Source of the DNA: Nematostella vectensis
Taxonomy: Eukaryota > Cnidaria > Anthozoa > Actiniaria > Edwardsiidae
Assembly (NCBI RefSeq): GCF_932526225.1
Contig: NC_064040.1
Location: 1,116,001-1,180,000 of the forward strand
Reading direction: 5' to 3'
DNA: 64,000 nucleotides
Both the position numbers and the translations under genes were made by a program. The notes beneath the pieces were generated by a model that saw only the letters and a program-made list of their open reading frames with translations, made no database searches and was not told the DNA's origin. Below, piece after piece: positions 58,401 to 64,000 of this stretch (position 1 is the first letter of the stretch; every line of letters begins with the position of its first letter).

Positions 58401-59571
58401 AGTGATGGTAGTGGTGCTGGTGGTGGTGATGGTAATGGTGATGGTGATGGTGGTAGTGATGGTAGTGGTGCTGGTGGTGGTGATGGTAATGGTGATGGTG
58501 ATGGTGGTAGTGGTGGTGGTGGTGGTGATGGTGGTGATTGTGATGGTAGTGGTGATGGTGGTGGTGATGGTGGTGGTGATGGTAGTGGTGATGGTAGTGG
58601 TGATGGTTGTGGTGATGGTGGTGGTGATGGTGGTAGTGATGGTAGTGGTGATGGTGGTGGTGGTGGTAGTACTGATGGTTATGATGGTGGTAGTGATAGT
58701 GGTAGTGATGATTTTGTCGATCGTGTTTGTAATGATGATACCTATATTCTTTTGCAGGAATGACATCAGCTCCTTGTTTGCATCCGCCGACGAGGTAGAT
58801 TACAGCCTTAATGACATTTTTTTTTCGTCAACACACGTCCTGCGTAAATCATGTATCATCCGTTCATAGTGCATTTTTAGTTCGCCCATTTGCTAACAGT
58901 ACATCTTGTAATTCGCTCGCATTTGCTAACATTTCATCTATGCTGTGCAGTTCGCTCATCTGCTGGAGACTTCTGATAACTCTGCGGGTGGCCGTGAGGA
59001 GGTGCAACGCAATGGAGCCGGCAAAAAGCAAATCAAATGGGAGCAACGTCAACAGGTCTTCGCAAAGACAAGAGGGAAAAGAGAGAATCAATTTGCAAAG
59101 ACAAGAGGGACGAGGGGTACACAAGGGGGTGGTAGAGGGACGAGGGGTACACAAGGGGGTGGTAGAGGGGAAAGGGGAGCACAAGGGGGTGGTAGATGGG
59201 AGAGGGGAGCACAGTGGGGTGGTAGAGGGATGAGGGGTACACAAGGGGGTGGTAGAGGGGAAAGGGGAGCACAAGGGGTTGGTAGATGGGAGAGGGGAGC
59301 ACAAGGGGGTGGTAGAGGGACGAGGGGGGCACAAGGGGGTGGTAGAGGGACGAGGGGTACACAAGGGGGTGGTAGAGGGGAAAGGGGAGCACAAGGGGGT
59401 GGTAGAGGGGAGAGGGGAGCACAGGGGGGTGGTAGAGGGGAGAGGGGAGCACAAAGGGGTGGTAGAGGGATGAGGGGTACACAAGGGGGTGGTAGAGGGA
59501 GGGTGTCACATGGAAGGGGATACGCCCGAGGGGGGAGAGGACGGGGAGGAAGAGGCGAAATGTCTAGATGA
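31474..59571 (+). CDS. CEBPZ / Noc1 (Mak21 family) ribosome biogenesis factor
   Basis: Thirty-three phase-consistent exons give 1100 residues: 31474-31584, 31739-31825, 31947-32008, 32954-33191, 33554-33662, 33996-34096, 34309-34396, 34795-34862, 35199-35306, 36322-36367, 36440-36483, 36783-36867, 36938-37022, 37399-37495, 37667-37751, 38248-38362, 38823-38964, 39334-39414, 39537-39584, 40012-40233, 40962-41014, 41174-41220, 41297-41319, 41438-41474, 41651-41717, 41798-41874, 42300-42345, 42628-42722, 42871-42912, 43979-44025, 58155-58243, 58758-58794, 58951-59571. Family signatures: SPGGKWFDQ, SSGTLGDKIAAL, QDLLPENRKLRTFAQ, VNKVGDP, SKASHLI, NTSVQALMLL, SKQAMFLNILFKS, GDPLQDFTLMRFLDRFVY, DEVFFYRYF. 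Acidic tracts at about 600-620 and 775-880 are as in relatives. The C-terminus is unusual: after the conserved LFASADEFAHLLE it is a 10-residue Gly/Arg repeat, where vertebrate CEBPZ ends in a Lys-rich tail. Family role: nucleolar 60S precursor assembly with Noc2. Four introns hold exon-edge arrays; intron 30 is 14.1 kb. Confidence 0.95.
32165..32955. mobile_element. Inverted-repeat element in CEBPZ intron 3
   Basis: About 32165-32375 matches the reverse complement of about 32770-32955; shared words are AAGCCAGTTCAGAGTTTAAG and CTTGGAGAAAAATCCTT. The spacer is AT-rich with no transposase. The right arm ends at, and supplies, the 3' splice site used for exon 4 (CTTATTGACAG, AG at 32952-32953). 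Confidence 0.75.
34171..34217. repeat. ATT/GTT trinucleotide microsatellite
   Basis: A TTATTATTGTTGTTGTTGTT-type run in CEBPZ intron 6. Confidence 0.85.
34450..34735. repeat. Diverged direct repeat in CEBPZ intron 7
   Basis: AAGAGGAGAGGAAAGTTGGG plus ATCTTTGGCCTCTTGTTGAG (about 34468-34507) recurs as AAGAGGAGAGGGAAGCTGG plus GATCTTTGGCCTCTTGTTGA (about 34652-34695). Two copies, intronic. Confidence 0.7.
35518..36306. repeat. 28-30-bp AT-rich array in CEBPZ intron 9, ~28 copies
   Basis: The unit TATCTTTTATTATTGTTATC plus ACTATTGT repeats, some copies with an extra TA. It ends 15 bases before the exon 10 acceptor (AG at 36320-36321). The long hydrophobic Leu/Ile/Tyr frames over it are artefacts. 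It is T-rich on the sense strand and may act as an extended polypyrimidine-like tract. Confidence 0.95.
37001..37222 (+). repeat. Diverged ~62-bp exon-edge repeat after CEBPZ exon 13, 3-4 copies
   Basis: The end of exon 13 (ACATTGGAGTCAAAGCACA) plus following intron (GTATGTAC to CTTTGCCAAGTC) reappears at about 37130 (ACACATTGGGGCAAAGCCCA, CATACATTTG) and about 37190 (ACACATTAGTGTCAAAGCCT). A more eroded copy lies between. The donor is lost in the later copies, unlike in the younger arrays. Confidence 0.65.
38363..38822 (+). repeat. 30-bp exon-edge array before CEBPZ exon 17, ~15 acceptor copies
   Basis: The unit is 14 nt of intron end (CTCTTGTTCCACAG) plus a 16-nt copy of the exon 17 start (ACAATCTGTCTCTGAT; the real exon begins GCAGTCTGTCTCCGAT). 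The array fills the whole of intron 16 and runs into the genuine acceptor (AG at 38821-38822). Many units keep ACAG or AGAG; several have lost the AG (CCAAAC, CACAAAC). The homology to the exon stops sharply after GAT. Confidence 0.93.
40205..40490 (+). repeat. 36-bp exon-edge repeat after CEBPZ exon 20, ~8 diverged copies
   Basis: The exon 20 end (TCAGTCATTTCGCCAACCTG, TTACAGAAG) plus donor GTGCA aligns with units such as TCGGTCATTGGGCAATGTGT plus TAACTTAAAAG. Several keep AAAAGGTGAA or AAAAGGTAGA as a donor-like junction. The first two or three copies after the exon are strongly eroded; the middle ones are near identical. The period is divisible by three, and the frame stays open from exon 20 to TAA at about 40324. 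Confidence 0.8.
40719..40942. mobile_element. MITE in CEBPZ intron 20
   Basis: About 48-bp inverted repeats: GAATCCATGTGTCGTAAC (from about 40750) against GTTACGACACATGGATTC (to about 40906), extended outwards by CTATTTCAA / TTGAAATAG. Total length is about 220 bp and it is intronic. Confidence 0.8.
41875..42299. other. CEBPZ intron 26
   Basis: AT-rich intron with a C-run at about 42199-42215 and a second C-rich tract to 42248. These could stall polymerases, but no feature was recognised. Confidence 0.4.
43198..43928. repeat. 45-bp array in CEBPZ intron 29 with one inverted unit
   Basis: The unit ATGACAGACCCCTCTGTGCA, GATAAGCATTCCCATCATAT, ATAAG repeats about 16 times. One unit at about 43633-43687 is inverted and makes a palindrome (GGAATGCTTATCTGCAC facing its neighbours). 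Each direct unit contains CCCCTCTGTGCAG, a good polypyrimidine-AG on the sense strand. It is not derived from exon 30, which begins AACCTCCTGATCC. Confidence 0.95.
44059..58154 (+). repeat. 59-bp exon-edge array, ~239 acceptor copies before CEBPZ exon 31
   Basis: The unit is GCTATCCTTGGTAACATAAG, then ATCCGTCCATGATAACACTC, then AATAAATGTCTTATTACAG. Its first 23 nt are a variant of the true exon 31 start (GCACTCCTTGATAACATAAG, CTC); the other 36 nt are intron end with TAAC-type branch-point candidates, a pyrimidine tract and AG. The array fills intron 30 from just after the donor (44026) to the genuine acceptor (AG at 58153-58154). Rare variants (TGTGTATATTACAG at about 50499, 52267, 53212, 54393, 55043, 55988, 57169) recur at 650, 945, 1181 and 1769-bp spacings, showing higher-order duplication. 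Any internal acceptor gives a 14-codon tail and stop. The consensus also contains CTTG|GTAACA, a donor-like site absent from the real exon. Confidence 0.97.
58284..58740. repeat. GGT/GAT/AGT triplet-rich array in CEBPZ intron 31
   Basis: Impure trinucleotide repeat (GGTGGTGATGGTAGTGATGG and similar). Open in most frames, which produces poly-Val/Met and, on the minus strand, poly-Thr frames that are not genes. Confidence 0.93.
59102..59510 (+). repeat. In-frame 30-bp repeat coding for a Gly/Arg-rich CEBPZ tail
   Basis: About 13 units of 30 bp, each encoding ten residues of the type GRGTRGTQGG or GRGERGAQGG, within the last CEBPZ exon (about residues 945-1080). The period is a multiple of three and no unit breaks the frame, which points to selection on the protein. 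RG/RGG-type tails bind RNA and are common in nucleolar proteins. The complementary strand is also open, by composition only. Confidence 0.92.
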
Positions 59572-60124
59572 TTATTAAGTCCTAGCATTACGTGTTCCTC
59601 TTAGTTAGGTATTTGTAATTTATCCTATTCACTTTTAACTTGCACATCATTTTAGAAAACCAATGTCACCAATCAGACGAAAGTGCCAACTCCAAGATTG
59701 TGAAAAGTCATATGCTAGGGGATAATCTGATTTTTTGTCTAGTATTATTGTCTTACTGTATGTCATTGGTTTATTCGCATGTATCAGGTCTCGAACATCG
59801 TTAGAAATAGAATTAAAATAATATTGAACTAGAAAATATTTACTTCGATTGCCCGCTTCCCATATTGCTTTGCCGTAATATAGTAGAAAGTGCTTATTTC
59901 TAACATTTTAGATAATGTAGTTTGTAAGAGGAATTAAATTCCCAAACCGAACTTAATGTCAGAATGCTTGCTATAACAATCAATGCTGAACGCAACTATC
60001 AAACCATGTTGTATATTTTCAAATACAGTATGAAGTATACCAAACATTTATGACTGATATTTTTTGCTTTCTCGCTATCAACCATAAATCATGTTTTGAG
60101 TTGTCTTATCGTGTTTTATTTTAT
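59572..60124. other. CEBPZ 3' UTR and downstream DNA
   Basis: AT-rich sequence. No exact AATAAA was noted near the stop codon; ATTAAA within GAATTAAAATAA at about 59811 is the best candidate polyadenylation signal. No further exon seen. Confidence 0.4.
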
Positions 60125-60888
60125 AGCGGAGCTTCCACGTAGCGCCCCATACCTTAGAAAAAGTGGTATACAAAACAAATATGGTAACAAATATTGGTAA
60201 CCCATCGACTCGAGTTTTCGTGACGCAATGTTGTATGACAACCAAACTTGGTATGTGTCAAGGGGGTGCATCAATGTAGTCACGTGATTGTGACGTCATC
60301 GATGATGTCACTAGATGCAAATATATGCTGACATCATGAAAATGAAAATATTTATATTTCACGAAGGGAAACATCGTATGGCATCGAAACACGGTAGGTG
60401 TCATGTCAAGGGGATGCAGCAATATGGTCACCTTTTGTGTGACGTCATCGATGACCTCACTTAAATAAAAAAAACGTAATTAAAAAGCAAAAAAAATCAT
60501 ATATCTTTAAAGAAAGACCAAACTTGGCAGGTGTCATTTTTGTGTCAAGGGGGAAGCAGAATTATGGTCACGTGATTTGTGACGTCATCGATGACGTCAC
60601 TAAAAGAAAAAAAATTCCCATTTTATTAAGAACAAAAATATCCATATCTCATAAACGAAACATATAACAATCAATCTTGGTATGTGTCATGGAGGTGTCA
60701 AGGGGTGCACTAATATAGTCACGTGATTGTTGTTATGTGTCATGTAGATGTCAAGGGTGGGGGGAACAAGTTGGTCGCGTGATCTTTGAAATCGTTGACG
60801 TCAAAAACAGAAATATAATAATATTTAATATTTCTTAAATTATTAAGCGAAAATAAGCAAAGATTTGGTTGTTTGAAGCTCCGCTTTT
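60125..60888. mobile_element. AGCGGAGC-family element with internal ~130-bp repeats
   Basis: Bounded by AGCGGAGCTTC (60125) and its exact inverse GAAGCTCCGCT (ending at 60888). The interior has four to five diverged units, each with a phrase like CTTGGTATGTGTCAAGGGGG, then TAGTCACGTGATT and a TGACGTCATCGATGACGTCA-type palindrome, followed by A-rich DNA. No coding capacity was seen. Family members or ends lie at 12168 and 15036. Confidence 0.7.
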
Positions 60889-61440
60889 TAGGCAATGCCT
60901 AAATCTTTATATTAGGTTTTCCTTGGAGATCCATGATTTTTGACAACCAGCATTTTAGTGATCTTTCAAATAACAGCCTATTCTTCCTCACCAGGCGGAT
61001 TAGGTTCTTATGAACAGGGTGCTTAAAATGCGTTTAGCCTTTAGGTTCTTTATGTCTAGGCCTCATACGCGTATCTTCACTGTAGATTATGACTTATTGA
61101 TAGAAGAGAGAAAGTTCTTATTCAATTGCCAAAAAACAGGCTTACAACGGCTTTTCTACTTTTTCTAGAAAATATGTTATTAACGGGGTTCTATCTATTG
61201 TTAGATTGGAATAAACAGCTGGAGAGATAGACAGCAACGAAAACAATATTTCCTTACAATAAACCCCAATAACTTGGATCTTCATATTCAGAGACTTTCA
61301 ATTTTAGGTGTAAAGTAATAAAGTACAATATCTTGTTATTTAAAGCTGAGACGTTAAAACACTGTTAGAATCGCTATTAAATTGAGCTACAAGGGAGGAA
61401 GAAAAACCACCACAGACGGAGGGGGGGACTTTGGATTTTC
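60889..61440. other. Intergenic DNA, nothing recognised
   Basis: AT-rich DNA without exon signatures. CCTAAATCTTTATATTA at the start belongs to the neighbouring element's right-hand sequence. Confidence 0.4.
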
Positions 61441-61442
61441 AA

Positions 61443-61605
61443 AGACACCGAAACGCGTTTCGCGTAGATTAATAATAGCTAATTATCAATCTACGTCGGG
61501 ACCACTTTGCGTAGATAAATAATTGGCAATTATCAATCTACGTCGGGACCACTTCGCGTAGATAAATAATTAGCAATGGTTAGCAATCATTAATCTACGG
61601 CGGGA
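61443..61605. repeat. ~57-bp palindromic repeat, 3 copies
   Basis: Units contain GCGTAGATAAATAATTAGCA and ATTATCAATCTACG, then TCGGGACCACTT. CGTAGAT and ATCTACG within each unit can pair as a hairpin. It borders the GC-rich coding block to its right and may be part of that element's end. Confidence 0.8.
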
Positions 61606-61671
61606 CTGGGGCCTTTCATAGAAACAAGTGGGAACCTTGCAATTAGACCCCCGTCTGTCCTGTATTATATG

Positions 61672-61703
61672 CACATGTGCATATATATACACATGTGCAT
61701 AGC
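61672..61703. repeat. Palindrome at the edge of the GC-rich block
   Basis: GCACATGTGCATATATATAC followed by ACATGTGCAT: two ACATGTGCAT palindromic words around a TATA core, just before the first reading frame of the block. Confidence 0.6.
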
Positions 61704-61712
61704 ATTCGAAGG

Positions 61713-62051
61713 ATGAAGTGCGGAAAAGATTACTGCGGGTGGCTAAAGGTCGGCCATGCAAACACGTGCGGCCAGAGGTGCATGGACACCTACTGCAAGG
61801 TGCACCTCCAAAGGCTCCGTAAGGGCAGCCCCCTCCCTGTGCCGTGCAGGATCTGCGGCATAGGGACGCAGTCGGAGACGCGGTTGTGCCGCCTCTGCGG
61901 AGCGAATCGTGTAGGGCAGAGGATGCGCGGCACCGAGAGGCGCGCTCGGGAACGGTTCGCACCCGTCCTGTCTGATATCGTAGCCGGCGGGACTGGGTGG
62001 CACAAGGCATACCCAAACACTCGCCCCGCCGGCTGCGATACGGGCAATTAG
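61713..62051 (+). CDS. Small Cys-rich basic protein of an unknown mobile or virus-like element
   Basis: 112 codons from the ATG at 61713 (an upstream in-frame ATG at 61677 lies in the palindrome and is less likely). The product has paired cysteines: CGKDYC, CGQRC, CKVHL, CRICG, CRLCG. This is zinc-binding style, followed by an Arg-rich stretch (RGTERRARERF). I do not recognise the family. The GC content is well above the rest of the window. The end of the frame runs into a tandem repeat of the intergenic hairpin, so the last ~20 residues may be repeat-derived. Confidence 0.5.
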   Translation: MKCGKDYCGWLKVGHANTCGQRCMDTYCKVHLQRLRKGSPLPVPCRICGIGTQSETRLCRLCGANRVGQRMRGTERRARERFAPVLSDIVAGGTGWHKAYPNTRPAGCDTGN

Positions 62052-62225
62052 AGACTGGGTGGCACAAGGCATACCCAAATACCCGTCCTGTCTGATACCG
62101 CAGGGCTGCGATACGGGCAATTAGAGACTGGGTGGCACAAGGCATACCCAAATGCCCGTCCTGTCTGATACCGCAGGCTGCGATACGAGCAATTAGAGAC
62201 TGGGTGGCACAAGGCATACCCAAAC
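61991..62225. repeat. 62-73-bp repeat carrying a hairpin, 4 copies
   Basis: GACTGGGTGGCACAAGGCAT followed by ACCCAAA begins copies at 61991, 62053, 62126 and 62198. The part between holds CCGTCCTGTCTGATACCGCA and GGCTGCGATACGGGCAATTA. In the first copy GCCGGCGGG and CCCGCCGGC can form a strong stem. The last copy leads directly into the next start codon at 62226, so the repeat multiplies a gene junction. Confidence 0.8.
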
Positions 62226-62541
62226 ATGGACGCTTACATAGAGGAGATTCTCAATAGCATGCCTGACAGAGGCGCCCGCCGTACTGGCAGGGCTGGCCCA
62301 GAACATCCTGGACGAGGGCATCCTCGAGGATGCCAAACGCAAGCTGCTTAAGCCGCTCATGCCTGCGAACTCGCGGCCAGAGGAAGTCTGGCGCGAGTTC
62401 GACCCTTTGCTGGAGCAAAAGGGCCCAGAGGGCTTAGACCCCGAGAAGTACTATTCTCTCTTCGTCGGCGGCGCCCATCTTCGGTTCCCAAGCGTGGATG
62501 CCACTCTTCGGGTGTATAGGGTAGTAAGTAGCAAATCATAG
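62226..62541 (+). pseudogene. Frameshifted reading frame in the GC-rich block
   Basis: It begins with ATG at 62226 and leaves its frame around 62258-62265. The continuing frame, with coherent composition, then stays open to the stop at 62541. A one-base indel is the simplest explanation. The later part is charged (EEVWREFDPLLEQKG, YYSLFVGGAHLRF). No family recognised. No restored sequence is given. Confidence 0.5.
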
Positions 62542-62604
62542 TAATGTAGGCCAGTTAGGAGTGGGTACACAGTGGTAGAGTGTATCAAGGGCTGAGCTAT
62601 AGGG

Positions 62605-63114
62605 GTGCAGCTTAGTTATAGGTGGCATAAGAGGGGTACAAGCTATGAAGGGCTGGGTCATTACTATAAAGATCTTGGTGGAGCAGGAGTCATTGCTCTA
62701 AAGCCGGTTATGCGGGGGCCTGATATTAATGACGATGGCTCGGTGTGGTGGGTCTCGCACGAGCGAGAGCCTCTGCGGGCAAACGCAGTGTTGCCACCGG
62801 TGCTTGAGATGGTAGACCCCGACCGGCGTTACAGACTCCTTACGGTCGTTGGTAAGGCCCCCGCAGAGCCATTGGCGCCAATCACAGAGGGGGAAGGTCG
62901 CTCGGAGCACAAGATTGGTGGGTCATTAGTCAAACGAGGGGACCAAATCGCAGTCGGCGCCCTGGAAGGCATCGATGCGGGTATTCGGGAGAAAGGACGA
63001 GAGTACCTCGTCTACGTAAGATACGAGCTTCGCCCTTTACCTGAGCAAAAAGGTGAGCCTGGGCCAATGTTTGAGCGAGGGGGAGGGGTGACACCTTCGC
63101 TAACTGTGTTGTGA
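62605..63114 (+). pseudogene. Reading frame of unknown function lacking an upstream ATG
   Basis: Open for 169 codons, but the first in-frame ATG is at 62710; the frame otherwise begins at GTG. It encodes a mixed alpha/beta-looking globular segment (RYRLLTVVGKAPAEPLAP, YLVYVRYELRPLPEQKGE). Its stop overlaps the first codon of the next frame (GTGA at 63111-63114), a compact layout unlike the animal genes to the left. No family recognised. Confidence 0.45.
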
Positions 63115-63665
63115 GTTATGTTGCCGACTTCTTGAGGAATCGCGGCACCTCGCGCTCCCTCGGTCTAACCAAGACACGAGGCAAGATCCTCGAGCGATTT
63201 GACAAGAAGCTGGCCACTACGGGATGCACCAAAGAAGACCTCTTTGAGATGGGAAAGAAGCTCGAGGTAAAGCTAGTAGACGTGGACGCCCTGGGCAACG
63301 TTATGAGGGACTCGGGGAAGTACAAGACTAAGGCGAGGGTCACTATCCCTTGCCACAATAACCACGCCTGGGCGGAGCTTCCGACCGAACCACCTGCGAT
63401 CACGAACGTCCACGGCCTAGACTTCGAGGCTGAGGGGGAGCTTCGTTTGTTATGTCAGGAGAAGGCAGCGCTTCGCGCTACCAGTGCCGCCACAAAAACG
63501 CGCGAGGCAAAAGTGTGAGAGGCGCTCATTTGCTTTATAAACAGGGCGATCTCCAGAAGCACGAGGATCTGGCTGTGCGGGCGCGTTATAGTCACGCACG
63601 AAGGCAAACTATACCGATCGGGACAGGACGGAGCGGCTATCGACAGGGCGTTTACAGACTAGACA
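63111..63665 (+). pseudogene. Interrupted frame, possibly the N-terminal part of a B-family DNA polymerase-like protein
   Basis: Open to TGA at 63516. The same frame then continues with similar composition to a second stop at about 63651, so at least one nonsense change is present. Phrases such as TIPCHNNHAWAELP and VIVTHEGKLYRS recall replication proteins of cnidarian and fungal mobile elements, but this is a weak resemblance. Together with the next segment it could be one broken polymerase gene. Confidence 0.35.
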
Positions 63666-63685
63666 GGATATGACCCTTAATGGCT

Positions 63686-64000
63686 CCCTGATAATCACCC
63701 AGCCTACCAAGAGTACACCGAAGCTACGCACTCGATGGGCGGCGCAATAGGGTATCGCTTTTTAAAGAAGTGGACCCAAAAAAGAAGTGGACCCAAAGAG
63801 AGAACATCAAGCCAACGCCTCTTAAATACAGGGACGTCTGGCGAGCGGCGCACGTTGAGTCCAAAGTGTGGAATAGCAAGGAAACCTTTGGGGCGCAGCC
63901 TCATGCGCACATCGACATGCGTGCGGCATACCTAGGATGCCTCGGACGCCATTGATTTGGTACGGAAATACGGCTTCCCTACGAACGTGTATCGTATCGC
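63686..64000 (+). pseudogene. Broken continuation with a polymerase-motif-A-like phrase
   Basis: Two frames share the segment. One runs from about 63689 through THSMGGAIGYRFLKKW; another carries DVWRAAHVESKVWN and HIDMRAAYLGC. The last resembles the D-x-x-x-A-Y motif A of protein-primed B-family DNA polymerases. A 17-bp direct duplication (AAGAAGTGGACCCAAA, at about 63766 and 63783) marks the frame change. The window ends here. Confidence 0.35.

Noticed and set aside
58146..58869. Poly-Thr (minus) and poly-Val/Met (plus) frames of about 200 codons
   Set aside because: Triplet repeat in CEBPZ intron 31. Exons 31 and 32 with good splice sites and family similarity flank it.
58864..59588. Pro-rich minus-strand frames of 140-206 codons
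   Set aside because: Complement of the in-frame Gly/Arg repeat. The plus frame continues the conserved CEBPZ sequence and carries the true coding signal.

Overview
This is animal nuclear DNA: AT-rich, full of introns, repeats and transposon remnants, with five recognisable metazoan genes. Gene content and style (compact genes with many short exons, MITE-like elements, satellites) suggest a cnidarian such as a sea anemone. The organism is an inference; the gene identities rest on protein motifs and consistent exon phases that I read by eye.

Layout. Positions 1-9273 hold no gene I can support: a satellite, a 47-bp minisatellite, a 2.5-kb element with long inverted repeats enclosing a decayed retrotransposon fragment, and a MITE. 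A THIK-like two-pore potassium channel (2 exons) lies at 9274-11730. After repeat-rich DNA comes an RNF217-like RBR ubiquitin ligase (15425-19454), then a VRK-family kinase (12 exons, 20219-28572). The inositol-pentakisphosphate 2-kinase gene (minus strand, intronless, 29809-31377) and CEBPZ/Noc1 (plus strand, 33 exons, 31474-59571) are head to head, with 96 bp between their start codons. A repeat element with ATF/CREB-type palindromes (60125-60888) follows. The right end (about 61640-64000) is a GC-rich, decayed, densely coding block that looks like a mobile or virus-like element.

The main observation is a class of minisatellites built on exon-intron junctions. At least five clear cases, plus two diverged ones, occur in three different genes. 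In each, the repeat unit is a few dozen bases of the real exon edge plus the adjoining intron, so every unit carries a copy of the splice site. Donor-type arrays follow RNF217 exon 1 (49 bp, about 58 copies), VRK exon 6 (64 bp, 10 copies), VRK exon 9 (43 bp, about 25 copies), CEBPZ exon 20 (36 bp, about 8) and CEBPZ exon 13 (about 62 bp, 3-4). Acceptor-type arrays precede CEBPZ exon 17 (30 bp, about 15) and CEBPZ exon 31 (59 bp, about 239 copies over 14.1 kb). In four of the five clear arrays the captured intronic part is 14 nt (12-14 in one). The genes still read correctly only if the splicing machinery uses the outermost true site and ignores tens to hundreds of near-identical decoys.

No operon-like functional link among the five genes is implied. 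IPPK and CEBPZ probably share a bidirectional promoter. No tRNA, rRNA or CRISPR was seen.
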